Program-made: the position numbers and the translations under genes
Notes under the pieces: model-generated
What the model saw: the letters and a program-made list of their open reading frames with translations, nothing else
What the model was told of the DNA's origin: nothing
The model's database searches: none
Shown here: piece by piece, positions 14,680 to 23,070 of the stretch
Layout of the letters: each line of letters opens with the position of its first letter
How positions within the stretch are numbered: position 1 is the first letter of the stretch
DNA from: JAEUIE01 sp035430005
GTDB taxonomy: Bacteria; Planctomycetota; Planctomycetia; Gemmatales; HRBIN36
NCBI GenBank assembly: GCA_035430005.1
Contig: DAOMFV010000078.1
Coordinates: 1 to 23,836 of the forward strand
DNA length: 23,836 nucleotides
Reading direction: 5' to 3'

Positions 14680-16587
14680 ATGCGACACACTGCCATTGTC
14701 GGGCTGCTGGCTCTGTTCGGGTGCCTGGTGCTGCAGGCGTTGAGAGCGGTCGAGCCGGTCGCAGGTGTTCCCATCTTCGAGGCAGAACTCAAGACGACCG
14801 ACAAGTCGTCCGCCAGCTCTGCAGTGGAAGCGTGGCACAAACTCATCGAGCAGGGGCTGGCCCCTGCCGCAACCGCTCTTCAGCCACAAGATGCGGTGGT
14901 TCTCCTCGCCTCGCTCAAGGCCCAGATCAATAAGACGCTGGCCCTGGGGAACGAGCATCCAGCTTTTGACAAGACAGCACCGGCCACGCTCGACGACTTT
15001 GAGAAGCTCTTTTGGACCATGCATGTCTTCAGCAATCAGATGACGAGTGCTGGCCGGTTTTTGGACTATGCACAAACTCTGTTGCCGACGGCGAAGAAGT
15101 TCAAACCAAAAAAGAATGACAACACTGACGTTACTGTCCTGCAAACCGACTGGGCCGGCATCAAAACGGAGATAGCTGACCTCTGGCAGCGGTTCGCCGA
15201 ACGGGACCGCGATCTGCGAGTCGCTCGATTGAACCTGGCCGACAAGGTCATGACCGAGAGCAACGACTTAACCGAGCGGCTGATGGCTGCCTTGCAGCTC
15301 GATCTGGATGGAGACCTCCTGCCGCAGTTATTGGCCAAAGACAAAACCTTCCCAGAGTACCAGACCAGGAAAGTGAAAGAAACCGTCGAGCACGCCCGCA
15401 CCATGGCCGGCCGTGACTTCATCCAGAAATCGCGCTGGCTCTTTACCGGATTGCACTGGTGGATCCGCGGCCGGTACGGCATGGGCACTGCTGCCGACGG
15501 CCTGTTGAAGGATCCTGCCGCGATCAAGTCGCACCAGGTGATGTTCGGCTTGATTATGCCTGTTCGCACCCCGATTCCTACCGCCCCGACAGCTGACGAG
15601 CCCGTTCCGTTTGTTGATCGGCGCCATCACTACCTCTGGCAGTTCGAGACCCGACAAATAGTTCGGGACGCTAAATCGACAACGACCATTACTAACAAAC
15701 AATTTGTGCCCACTTCCGTTAGTATTACCCATTTGTCGCACTTTTACTGATACAAGAATACCATCACCAGATCAGTTGGATCTGACGTACAGACAATGAC
15801 CAGAACCCTCGAGCGATGGGGAGCGGTGAGCACCGGTGAACCATCACTAATATCGCGCGTCGTGGGTACGCTCGAATACCTCTCCGCCCTCCGCAACCTT
15901 GATGCCTTCCTGCAAGCTGCTTCCCGTGAGGAACTCGCCGCCGCTGACAAGTTTGTCTCCTCCCGCCCTCAGTTCACGGTATTTACTCAACTGGCCGATC
16001 GCTTCAAGCAGGGCCCGGGTACCGCGCAGACATCGCCCGCCGCCCAGCAGGCATCGCAGAAGAGGGGCCTGATGTGGGTGGTCGCCCTGGCACGTCTGGA
16101 AGCAGGAGCAATTCTGGCAACCTTTACCACGCTTTCCACTCCCTTTGAAATGGTCGGGCCGACCAAATGGGAGTTGCCCGCCTACAAGGAGTTGCTGATG
16201 GACGGCGCGCAGACCCATTACCTGGCGCTGGCCAATGATTCCAACGTGGCAACGGTGGCATTAAAACTGCCCGATACCGAAACGCTGGCCTACATTCGCC
16301 GGCTGAACCTCGCCCGATCTATGCTCAGCGCCGCCGCCCGCAGCAACGCGGCTGAACTGTCGCCCCACGACTGGTCGGAATTGGAAGTGGAGGATCGACA
16401 GCTCCTGGCGACTCGTGACCGTTTTGTTCTCAGGGTCAATAAGTCACTGAATTCCTATTCCAAGGAGAGTAAGACTATTACCGGTGAACAGTACACCACT
16501 ATGAAAACTTGCATCTTAGCCCTGCGGGGCGAGCAGGTTGAACTGGCTGCTGGTACGGCGTGGAAGCAGACCATTAAGCCAAAGTAA
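14680..16587 (+). CDS. Large exported protein interrupted by an in-frame TGA
   Basis: ATG 14680 (GAGG about 10 nt upstream) opens a signal peptide (MRHTAIVGLLALFGCLVLQA) and a 356-residue frame that stops at TGA 15748-15750. The same frame continues without interruption to 16587, giving a full product of about 635 residues. The downstream half has an internal ATG (15796) but no signal peptide and no ribosome-binding site, so one original gene is likely. The protein looks mostly helical; QKSRWLFTGLHWWIRGRYG and RHHYLWQFETR lie before the TGA, and GEPSLISRVVGTLEYLSALRNLDAFLQA after. No domain is recognised. The TGA lies in SHFY-*-YKNT, with no Cys nearby. Options are a nonsense mutation (CGA or TGG to TGA), recoding, or two genes. 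Confidence 0.6.
15748..15784 (+). promoter_or_regulatory. SECIS-like hairpin after the second in-frame TGA
   Basis: CAGATC (15768-15773) pairs perfectly with GATCTG (15779-15784) around the loop AGTTG. The loop starts 24 nt after the TGA and has G at its second base, exactly as in the hairpin after 482. The stem is short, so chance cannot be excluded. Confidence 0.3.
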
Positions 16588-16706
16588 GAACGCCGACGGG
16601 TGTTCAGGTTACCCGCCTGACCACTACGGTTCACTGGCGGATGGTTTCTGGCATGTGCGTCCCCTCAGGAGATCGGGAGGGTCTTCTTCAAGGGGATGTT
16701 CTACTC

Positions 16707-17402
16707 TCAGAGACGCCCCTGATACTGCCGGGCAACAGCTATTATTTCGGATCGCACCTGAGGCTCAATCTCACTGACCCAATCGATCAGGCAGGTGTTG
16801 ATCGCGGAAAAGTCCTTGTAGGGCGGTTTCACGCCCAGCGCTTTTATTCCACAGCGGATGTTCTCATGCGAGTTGTCCTTGGCGCCGCACCTCTTGATGA
16901 CTTTGGCCGTCAGCTTGCTGCGCTCGTCGAGCAAACGCCAATCACCAGGCCATTCGTCTCGGTGCTTGAAATAATTAGCGAATGCGTCAATGACCTCAGG
17001 CCCCGTATGTCCAGTCTTGCCCAACACCGGAGAGCCGAAGCGTAGTATTTTCCCTTTTCCCTGAGCCAAAGAGAGCTTCAGGTTAAGTTCATTGTCGCAA
17101 TGCCTGCCAAGCTCCTTCGTCGCGGAGATCATCGTGCTGAGGAAAGTCTGCCATAGCACGAACATCGCTCCCAGCACCGTTTCCAGTAACTCTCCTTCGA
17201 ACTCAATGTCGTACCAGTCAGCTCCTTCCTCAAGTTCAAGAGTCTTCAGGCGTTCGCCTGAAGCATTCGCCGCCGCTGCCAGCACCTGGATGGCCTTGCT
17301 CGAATAGAAGTCGCTATGCGTCGCCCAGCGGAGCGCGCCAAAACTTCTCTCTATCAGATCGCCATGATCGCTAATGACACTGATATTTCTCATGACCTGC
17401 AT
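16707..17402 (-). CDS. Hypothetical soluble protein
   Basis: A protein of about 231 residues from ATG 17402 (MQVMRNISVIS) or the next Met at 17393. The frame is open to 17681, but that extension reads through a mobile repeat and gives low-complexity Pro/Lys sequence, so it is rejected. Recognisable stretches are ALRWATHSDFYSSKAIQVLA, WYDIEFEGELLETVLGAMFVLW and HRDEWPGDWRLLDERSK. There is no signal peptide or clear membrane span and no family is recognised. A MITE-like element lies immediately upstream, so the native promoter may have been displaced. Confidence 0.65.
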   Translation of the reverse strand: MQVMRNISVISDHGDLIERSFGALRWATHSDFYSSKAIQVLAAAANASGERLKTLELEEGADWYDIEFEGELLETVLGAMFVLWQTFLSTMISATKELGRHCDNELNLKLSLAQGKGKILRFGSPVLGKTGHTGPEVIDAFANYFKHRDEWPGDWRLLDERSKLTAKVIKRCGAKDNSHENIRCGIKALGVKPPYKDFSAINTCLIDWVSEIEPQVRSEIIAVARQYQGRL

Positions 17403-17425
17403 CTTATTTACGAGTTGTACTGGTG

Positions 17426-17567
17426 GACGAACGGGTAGTGGGTCAGTTTCATTCTCTCCCCCTTTCCAAGGGGGAGTTGGAGGGGGTAATTTCCCAGTGC
17501 ATATTAAAACCCCACCCAACCTCCCCTTGGTAAGGGGAGGAGCAAACTGACCCACTACCGACGAACG
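17426..17567. mobile_element. MITE-like element with 8-bp target duplication
   Basis: The element proper is 17434-17559 (126 bp). It has 16-bp perfect terminal inverted repeats (GGTAGTGGGTCAGTTT and its complement). The octamer GACGAACG occurs exactly at both borders (17426-17433 and 17560-17567), which is a target-site duplication. The interior holds a second CCCCCTTTCCAAGGGGGAG-type hairpin and no coding sequence. It must have been mobilised by a transposase elsewhere in the genome. It lies between the genes ending at 17602 and starting at 17402, both on the - strand. Confidence 0.88.
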
Positions 17568-17601
17568 CAACACGCCGAGCGCCTGGTTTGGCACCATCAA
17601 C

Positions 17602-17994
17602 CTATGACGCTCCTTTGCCTTTTCGCTTGGATCGCATTCTTTCCGCATGCTCCTTGACCCTGAACTTGACAACTTGGGCAATCAGCCCGTAAGGCATAGG
17701 TTCGTCGAGAGGGAACTTCAGATTCCCTTTCTCCCCTCGATATCGTGCCAGCTCCCTGCTGAGTTTTTCATCCCCGCGCACTGGTGGATAGACGCCGATA
17801 TGCTTCTTGAAGGCGGCAAAGTAGATCAGATCACCATCCAGGTAGAAAGCGGGCATCTTATAGCTGATCTTTTCCTCTGCTTTCGGCACTACCCGCCGGA
17901 TCGTCAACCTGATCTTCTTCAAGATCGATCGAACTTCGGGTGAACATGCCGCGATGTATTCATCAATGTTCCTGGGTGTTGATTTTGGAGTCAT
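17602..17994 (-). CDS. DUF1801 (YdhG-like) family protein
   Basis: A 130-residue protein whose ATG at 17994 is preceded by GGAAGG 8 nt upstream. The DUF1801 signature is clear: NIDEYIAACSPEVRSILKKIR, RRVVPKAEEKISYKMPAFYLDG, IYFAAFKKHIGVYPP and KGNLKFPLDEPMPYGLIAQVVKFRVKEH. Family members include Bacillus YdhG, for which an iron-chaperone role has been suggested; many have no known function. The protein is cytosolic and of usual length, ending in a basic Lys-Arg-rich tail. No partner is visible next to it. Confidence 0.92.
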   Translation of the reverse strand: MTPKSTPRNIDEYIAACSPEVRSILKKIRLTIRRVVPKAEEKISYKMPAFYLDGDLIYFAAFKKHIGVYPPVRGDEKLSRELARYRGEKGNLKFPLDEPMPYGLIAQVVKFRVKEHAERMRSKRKGKGAS

Positions 17995-18210
17995 GCTTTG
18001 CCTTCCGTCTGTTGCTCAAGTTCCGCCGCCGAATGACCAATCTACGAGGCAACGGCTGGCACCGATGAGTAAAGTTCTCTAGCAAAAGTTGTTGGGTAGG
18101 GGGCCAGACATTCCGTCTGGCCGGCACCGACGGGAATGTCTGTGCCACCGAATGACTTTTTGAGGTTGCGTAGAGTGCCGCAAAGACACGCAATAGGAGT
18201 CATCTTCGCA

Positions 18211-18684
18211 CTACACTCGGCTCCCCGGCATCCGATAACCGGCGACTGGGTAGGCGGTGATCAGGTCGCCGTTCAAGTCAACGATGAAGCAGAGAAAAGC
18301 CAACTCTTGTCGGCCCTGGCCTGCCGGGGAATAACCGATGGGGTGACCGGCGCCGAACCAGGTCTGGATCACCACCGCCCAGTCGCCATCGTCTGACTTC
18401 GACAGCATCGGCTCTGTCCCCGGCGCGTCGATGGCGCGGAGGAGAAGCTTTGTCAACTCGGTAGGTTGCTGGTATTCGGGCAAGAAGACACCGTGTGAAG
18501 GCTTGCTTGCGTCATCACGAAAGTGCTCACGGATGTGTGCAAAGGCATGATGGGACTGAAGAGGAAGCGATTGAAGTTGTCGCCGGGCCGCTGCTGCCGC
18601 ACGCTTGGCCACCACGGTCGATTGCCGCTCCCCAAACTGCTTTTCGGCCTGTTGCTTTTGGGACACCGTATAGAACTTTGACAT
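18211..18684 (-). CDS. Hypothetical soluble protein
   Basis: A 157-residue protein from ATG 18684, with AAAGG about 9 nt upstream. A helical, basic N-terminal part (VSQKQQAEKQFGERQSTVV, KRAAAAARRQLQSL) leads to a beta-rich C-terminal part (DGDWAVVIQTWFGAG, ELAFLCFIVDLNGDLITAYP). No family is recognised; there is no signal peptide. A promoter-like module shared with the gene at 14490 lies 121 nt upstream. The preceding gap to the DUF1801 gene (17995-18210) contains no gene I can support. Confidence 0.65.
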   Translation of the reverse strand: MSKFYTVSQKQQAEKQFGERQSTVVAKRAAAAARRQLQSLPLQSHHAFAHIREHFRDDASKPSHGVFLPEYQQPTELTKLLLRAIDAPGTEPMLSKSDDGDWAVVIQTWFGAGHPIGYSPAGQGRQELAFLCFIVDLNGDLITAYPVAGYRMPGSRV

Positions 18685-18805
18685 GACTGGGCCTTTCGGT
18701 GATTTCCAGGAGTATGAAGCCGTTCTTTGGAATCGGTCCAGATTCGATCAGCCACCATGCCGTAATTTGCGGTACGCCACATCAGTCCACCGTAACCGCG
18801 GCATC

Positions 18806-18834
18806 ATTGTCAACGGAGTCCGGGGACGTGTCAA
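18806..18834 (-). promoter_or_regulatory. Promoter-like module (copy B)
   Basis: On the - strand TTGACA (18834-18829), a 17-nt spacer and GACAAT (18811-18806), sharing ACTCCGTTGACAAT with copy A at 14545-14517. It is 121 nt upstream of the start at 18684. Confidence 0.45.
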
Positions 18835-18934
18835 CCTATAATCTTCTTATGAATGGGCATTTCGCTCCTCCTTTCTCCAGGGGAAGAAGGAGGGAGGGGT
18901 TCTGCATCGCCGGTGGGAATAATCGCCGCGGTCG

Positions 18935-19122
18935 TGCTTATGCCAGTGGTATTCGCCTTGCATTACTCCCAGGCGGACCACCGAGTCGTTAACCTGGCAC
19001 AGCGTTTGGTTGTACCAGCGGTCTTTGCAGGCGCGGACCAGACCCGGGACATCTACCATGCTTAACGACGGGAACTTGATGTCCAGATGGGTCGCATAGG
19101 GAAAAGCCTGATCGACTGACAT
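18935..19122 (-). pseudogene. Truncated cupin protein
   Basis: From ATG 19122 the frame reads MSVDQAFPYATHLDI, VNDSVVRLGVMQGEYHWHKHD. The last stretch is the first metal-binding motif of cupins (G..HWHKHD). In the family this should be followed by an E-rich strand and a second His motif. Here it switches to RGDYSHRRCRTPPSFFPWRKE, encoded by repeat-like DNA (about 18853-18905), and stops at 18847. The second half of the barrel is missing, so the gene is almost certainly broken by an insertion or deletion at the repeat. The true boundary could lie a few codons either side of 18935. Confidence 0.75.
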
Positions 19123-19152
19123 GGATATTCTCACATAGGGGCTGTGACGTTC

Positions 19153-19626
19153 TTACTTTTGCCAGAAGCCATGATCGATGCCGCCCTGGACGTAGATGGC
19201 GCAGGTGCCATGGCCGGGGAGCTTCATCGGGGGAAGAGCGAGCACGCCGCCGGCCTTTACTGCCGCAACGATAGCCGCTTCAATGTCGTCGACCAGCCAG
19301 TAGGGCCGTACCACTGGTTTCTCTGATTCACGCAAGGGAGCCCGCACCCCTACCAGTCCACCACCCGACATGGGAGCCGTCCGTGCGTTGCCCAGCGCAG
19401 CGTCCGGCTTGCCGAATTGCACCTTGTTGGCGGCGGCGTAGGCGGCGCATACCGCGTCTACTTCCTTGGTGACGATCTCAAGGTAGTGGAGCTTCATGGG
19501 GGCGGCGCCTTCCTTCGAGGTGGGAGTAGCACTGGACTGCGCGGCGGGCAGGGTTTTGCCGCAGACGATACAGGCGACAGTGGTCACGACAGCAGCCGTG
19601 GCGACGAGGCGAATGAGCGAGATCAT
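19153..19626 (-). CDS. Exported glyoxalase/VOC-like protein
   Basis: A 157-residue protein. ATG 19626 (MISLIRLVATAAVVTTVACIV) has GGAG about 9 nt upstream; an upstream TTG is part of that site. A signal peptide is followed by a short linker and one VOC-like unit: KLHYLEIVTKEVDAVCAAYAA, FGKPDAALGNARTA, RPYWLVDDIEAAIVAAVKAGG and PGHGTCAIYVQGGIDHGFWQK. This betaalpha-beta-beta-beta pattern matches the bleomycin-resistance/dioxygenase superfamily. An exported copy is unusual; the typical family member is cytosolic. The substrate is unknown. Whether it is metal-dependent cannot be told, as the usual His/Glu ligands are not clearly placed. Confidence 0.8.
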   Translation of the reverse strand: MISLIRLVATAAVVTTVACIVCGKTLPAAQSSATPTSKEGAAPMKLHYLEIVTKEVDAVCAAYAAANKVQFGKPDAALGNARTAPMSGGGLVGVRAPLRESEKPVVRPYWLVDDIEAAIVAAVKAGGVLALPPMKLPGHGTCAIYVQGGIDHGFWQK

Positions 19627-19867
19627 GAGTTGTTTCTCCAAGGGTGTAGGACAAGTTGGCGTCGATCGATGCCATCATGTGTACAGGCCATATTCGTATT
19701 ACCTGGGGGAGAAGTCAAACGCTTCAAGGACACGTTATGCCCACACAGCATCGTCAAGCCGGTTATTATTGGATCATAGCAACCAGAGGATTAGTAAAGC
19801 AGGATGGGGCAAGCGGTACTCTACGCCGACCCCCACCGTGATCCCTCATTGACAAGCCATCGTCACA

Positions 19868-20045
19868 ACTCCCCTCTCCCTCCCGGGGAGAGGGGCCGGG
19901 GGTGAGGGGTTCGATCTTGACTTTATCCGCTTGAGAAACCTCGTCCTCTTCAATGCCTACATACCATGCACCAAACCAACATGGGTGAACTCGATTAAGA
20001 AACCCCTCACCCCTAACCCCTCTCCCCAGGAGGGAGAGGGGAACC
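19868..20045. repeat. 178-bp inverted-repeat element with G/C-run arms
   Basis: The left arm (19868-19913, CCCCTCTCCCTCCCGGGGAG then GGGGTGAGGGGTT) is complementary to the right arm (20001-20045) with only a few mismatches. An unrelated core of about 87 nt separates them. Each arm also folds on itself. No coding capacity and no clear target duplication are seen. Together with a short HTS-repeat relative near 19805-19840, it fills most of the 450-nt gap between 19626 and 20080, where I see no gene. It may terminate the sulfatase transcript. Confidence 0.8.
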
Positions 20046-20079
20046 AGACCAGTCCCTCAACATAGTCAGAACCAGACCC

Positions 20080-21735
20080 CTACGGTCGATTCTCCGGCGG
20101 AATCATGTAATACAACCCACCCCGTATCTTCGACACCTTATTCGGTATCTTCGCAATCTCCTCGAAGTGGGGGTACATCACCGGGGTCAGGTAGTTTGTC
20201 GTCCAGCCATGGTCGGGGCCAGCGAATCTACCGGGCGAGGTCTTCAGCGTGCCCTGGGTTGGGGCGGCGCCGTTGAACAGGATGTCGTACTGCTCTCGGG
20301 GATCCCACAGCAGGTTGAACACGGCCGGCGTCACCAGCGGCATCGCTGTGCCCAGCCAGGTGTCCTTCGTCGTGAACAGGAACTTGTAGTTCTTCACCCG
20401 GATGCCGGCGAACGACTGATCGGTGTAGTAGATGAAGTCTTCTCGCTTGCTCGGCCCTTTGCCAAGCAGATAGGCGCTGTTGTCGAGACCATCAAACACG
20501 ATCGGCTTGCCATCGTTGTCCTTCCAGATGTGTGCGGGCACCTCAGCACCGATCAGCCCGGCGAAGGTTGGCCACCAATCCATGTGCGACATCATTTCGG
20601 TCGCCACGGTGCCAGGCTTGATCTTCCCCGGCCAGCGTGCGATGGCTGGGCAGCGGAAGCCACCTTCGTAGCCGCTTCCCTTTTCACCACGGAACGGCGT
20701 GTAGCCTGCGTCGGGCCAGGCATCGACCCAGGCCCCGTTGTCGGTCGTCCAGATGATCAGCGTGTTTTCGTCGATCCCCGCATCACGCACCGCCTGAATC
20801 ACCTTGCCCGAATTGTCGTCGAGTTCCATCAGCGAATCGAGGTACGGATGCATGCCAGGCGACTTGCCCTTCCACGCCGCCGACGGGAAGTTGGGCTGAT
20901 GCACCTTCATGAAGTTCAGGTACATGAAGAAGGGCTTCTCGTCCTTCGAGTGATCCTTGATCCACTTGACAGCCGTTTCCTGAATGTGCGTATCGGACTC
21001 GGGCATGTCCTTGTAGGTGAACTCCTTGGTCTTGGTCGGCTGCCCGCCCGGCTTCTGCTCCCACTCGCCCCGGTTGATCTTGTTCCACATCGCCATGAAC
21101 TTTGGATCGTTCTTCGGCCATGCTGGGTTAAGGGCCGGATCGTCGTAGGCATAGACCCCAGCATAGTAGGGCAGCATGTGGTACATCTCGTCGAAGCCGA
21201 CCGAGGTGGGATAGCTCTCCGGAGTGTCGCCGAGGTGCCACTTGCCGAGCTGCACAGTGGAGTAGCCCGACTTCTTCATGAACTGGGCAATGGTCGGCGT
21301 CTCTTTAGTAATGCCATCAGGATCACCGGGGACGAGGACCAGCGAGAGTGCTGTGCGAATCGGAATGCGACCGGTCATGAACGAGGCCCGCCCGGCGGTG
21401 CAACTCGCCTGCCCATAGTAATTGGCAAAGCGCACGCCCTCAGAAGCAAAACGATCCAGGTGCGGTGTTGGAGCCCCACGCATCGCTCCGCCGCCGTAGC
21501 AACCGAGATCGCCCCAACCCACATCATCGGTCATGATCACCACGATGTTGGGCTTCTTGTCAACCATCGGTTGTGGCGCCTTCGCTTCGCCCTGAACCAC
21601 CGGCACGCTCGGCGTCACCACAGGGCAGGGCGGCTCAACACGTCGATGGCCGAACTGCCCCGACGCCGTGGTGTAACCCAAGAGGGCCCCCACTCCAATA
21701 ATCGCGAGGCTCAGAACGAAACTTCGTCTGACCAT
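20080..21735 (-). CDS. Exported arylsulfatase
   Basis: A 551-residue protein. ATG 21735 is chosen for its ribosome-binding site (GGGAGAAG) and signal peptide (MVRRSFVLSLAIIGVGALLGYTTA). Sulfatase motifs are complete: metal ligands Asp70-Asp71 in IVVIMTDDVGWGDLGCYGG, the formylglycine site Cys112 in CTAGRASFMTGR, LGKWHLG (165-171), and TTDNGAW with Asp332-Asn333. CTAGR is a C-x-A-x-R variant rather than the common C-x-P-x-R, suggesting activation by an anaerobic (radical SAM) type maturase, though FGE cannot be excluded. Residues 270-300 and the C-terminal DPREQYDILFNG region fit family S1. It hydrolyses sulfate esters, probably of polysaccharides, in the periplasm. Confidence 0.96.
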   Translation of the reverse strand: MVRRSFVLSLAIIGVGALLGYTTASGQFGHRRVEPPCPVVTPSVPVVQGEAKAPQPMVDKKPNIVVIMTDDVGWGDLGCYGGGAMRGAPTPHLDRFASEGVRFANYYGQASCTAGRASFMTGRIPIRTALSLVLVPGDPDGITKETPTIAQFMKKSGYSTVQLGKWHLGDTPESYPTSVGFDEMYHMLPYYAGVYAYDDPALNPAWPKNDPKFMAMWNKINRGEWEQKPGGQPTKTKEFTYKDMPESDTHIQETAVKWIKDHSKDEKPFFMYLNFMKVHQPNFPSAAWKGKSPGMHPYLDSLMELDDNSGKVIQAVRDAGIDENTLIIWTTDNGAWVDAWPDAGYTPFRGEKGSGYEGGFRCPAIARWPGKIKPGTVATEMMSHMDWWPTFAGLIGAEVPAHIWKDNDGKPIVFDGLDNSAYLLGKGPSKREDFIYYTDQSFAGIRVKNYKFLFTTKDTWLGTAMPLVTPAVFNLLWDPREQYDILFNGAAPTQGTLKTSPGRFAGPDHGWTTNYLTPVMYPHFEEIAKIPNKVSKIRGGLYYMIPPENRP

Positions 21736-21864
21736 GTTGCTTCTCCCAGGTGATAGAACGGTGCTAACTCGCAGCCCATCCTCACAGCCTGGGACTCCAC
21801 TGTCAAGCATTTACCGACAACCATTTAGCCTGCAGATCTTCAAGCCGGGGGGCAAAATGCTTCA

Positions 21865-22785
21865 TCACTTCTTCCCCAACCCAAACAACCTCCGCTCCAC
21901 CACCCACCGCTTCCACGCCGGGCACGACGAGTCAATCCACAGACGCAACTCCTTCGCATCCCACAACGACCGCCTCCCGATCTTGTGAGGCAACGGGATC
22001 TTCGCTCCAGCCAGCAGCCGATACCACGTCGCTCGAGAGACGCCACACAATCGAGACGCTTCGTCCGCTCCAATCAACTCACGGGGCAGGGCATCCTCTT
22101 TCACCACCGACCACCTCTTCCGTCGGCGATTCTTCGAACCAGCGGTGATCAACCGATCCAGAGCGTACTTCACCACCACCTGCCCGATGACCTCCGCCTT
22201 CTTCGCCGTCGATCTGCTGATCGCCAGGTAATCACCCCGCTCGAGCGCTTCAACCTCGACCGGCCCAGTGAGCAGATCAGCATGAGCCAACCCGTTCAGC
22301 TCCGCCAACTGCAGCAACTGAGGCCGAGCGACGAACTCTCTGCCAAAGTCGTGAGCCAGTGACGCATGTATGTCAACGAGCCGCTCTTCGTTGATCTTCA
22401 TCGGCGCCTTCAGCAGCGTCTGTGCCCGATGCTCCAACATCGGCCAGCCAAACGTGACATCCCGCATGGCCCAGTGGAACCACCAGGCGTCGAGATACTT
22501 CGTGTTCATCCGGTGCAGGAAGCAGTTGAACTCGTCCAAAAGGGCCTTTTCCAGGGCGATTCGATGCTGCGGTATTTCCATGACGGCAATCCCTTCCCGC
22601 TCCGCCATCAGTCCCAGTGAGAAAACCCTGGTCTGATCTAACCCCAGTATTCGTACTGCAATCGCAGATACCATCGAAGTCTGATTCCGTGCCGAAACCA
22701 GCGAATCACAGGCGTAATGCACGCAAAACACAGGGGGTTGTCGCCGTTCCAAACACTTGCGAACATCCACAATCCAGGGGTACAT
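21865..22785 (-). CDS. Conserved hypothetical protein with C-terminal excisionase-type HTH
   Basis: A 306-residue protein. ATG 22785 has an AAAGGAG site 7 nt upstream; the longer open frame to 22905 is not supported. The first 210 residues include DAWWFHWAMRDVTFGWPMLEHR, LAELNGLAHADLLTG and ERGDYLAISRSTAKKAEVI. They resemble, from memory, a widespread bacterial hypothetical family that I cannot name. The C-terminal 60 residues (LIGADEASRLCGVSRATWYRLL...RSLWDAKELRLWIDS) are a clear AlpA/MerR-like helix-turn-helix of the kind found in phage excisionases. The fusion suggests DNA binding, perhaps linked to mobile DNA. No integrase is nearby in the window. Confidence 0.82.
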   Translation of the reverse strand: MYPWIVDVRKCLERRQPPVFCVHYACDSLVSARNQTSMVSAIAVRILGLDQTRVFSLGLMAEREGIAVMEIPQHRIALEKALLDEFNCFLHRMNTKYLDAWWFHWAMRDVTFGWPMLEHRAQTLLKAPMKINEERLVDIHASLAHDFGREFVARPQLLQLAELNGLAHADLLTGPVEVEALERGDYLAISRSTAKKAEVIGQVVVKYALDRLITAGSKNRRRKRWSVVKEDALPRELIGADEASRLCGVSRATWYRLLAGAKIPLPHKIGRRSLWDAKELRLWIDSSCPAWKRWVVERRLFGLGKK

Positions 22786-23002
22786 GACATGCTCCTTTCG
22801 TCCCAAAAACGTCTCAAAAGGCCCAAGGCAAAGCACCCGAAAGAATGGGCCTCTTATAAAGGGGCCAAAGTAGCCTCGTTTGTCGCCTTTTCCGAGGGTG
22901 AACACGAAAATAATGTGAACATTAACTGAATCGTAAGTACAATAGTGTCAGTCACTTACATGCTTTAAGTAGAGGCAGACAACGAATTTTTGTGCCATCT
23001 AC

Positions 23003-23070
23003 TTGTCGCTTGGCTGGTGGCGTGTAAAGTAGTTGTCCCGCCGCATTGCGGTGGTTTTGTTCTTTGAAAA
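23003..23070 (+). promoter_or_regulatory. rrl: Probable 23S rRNA promoter and boxA-like leader
   Basis: TTGTCG (23003-23008), a 16-nt spacer and TAAAGT (23025-23030) form a plausible sigma70 promoter. About 28 nt further on, TGTTCTTTGAAAA (23058-23070) resembles the boxA antitermination element of rRNA leaders. A small hairpin (CCGC-ATT-GCGG, 23041-23051) lies between. These sit about 330 nt before the 23S 5' end. Functional assignment is inference. Confidence 0.45.

Noticed and set aside
17403..17681. N-terminal extension of the hypothetical protein ending at 16707
   Set aside because: The extension reads through the MITE-like element and produces Pro/Lys/Gly sequence; the protein most likely starts at 17402 or 17393.
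2033..20045. CRISPR array
   Set aside because: The repeats are few, dispersed, palindromic and not regularly spaced, and no cas genes are present.
20167..21753. A 528-codon open frame on the + strand opposite the sulfatase gene
   Set aside because: It lies fully inside a clear - strand sulfatase with all motifs. The product is Arg/His/Val-rich without domains, as expected of a shadow frame in GC-rich DNA.
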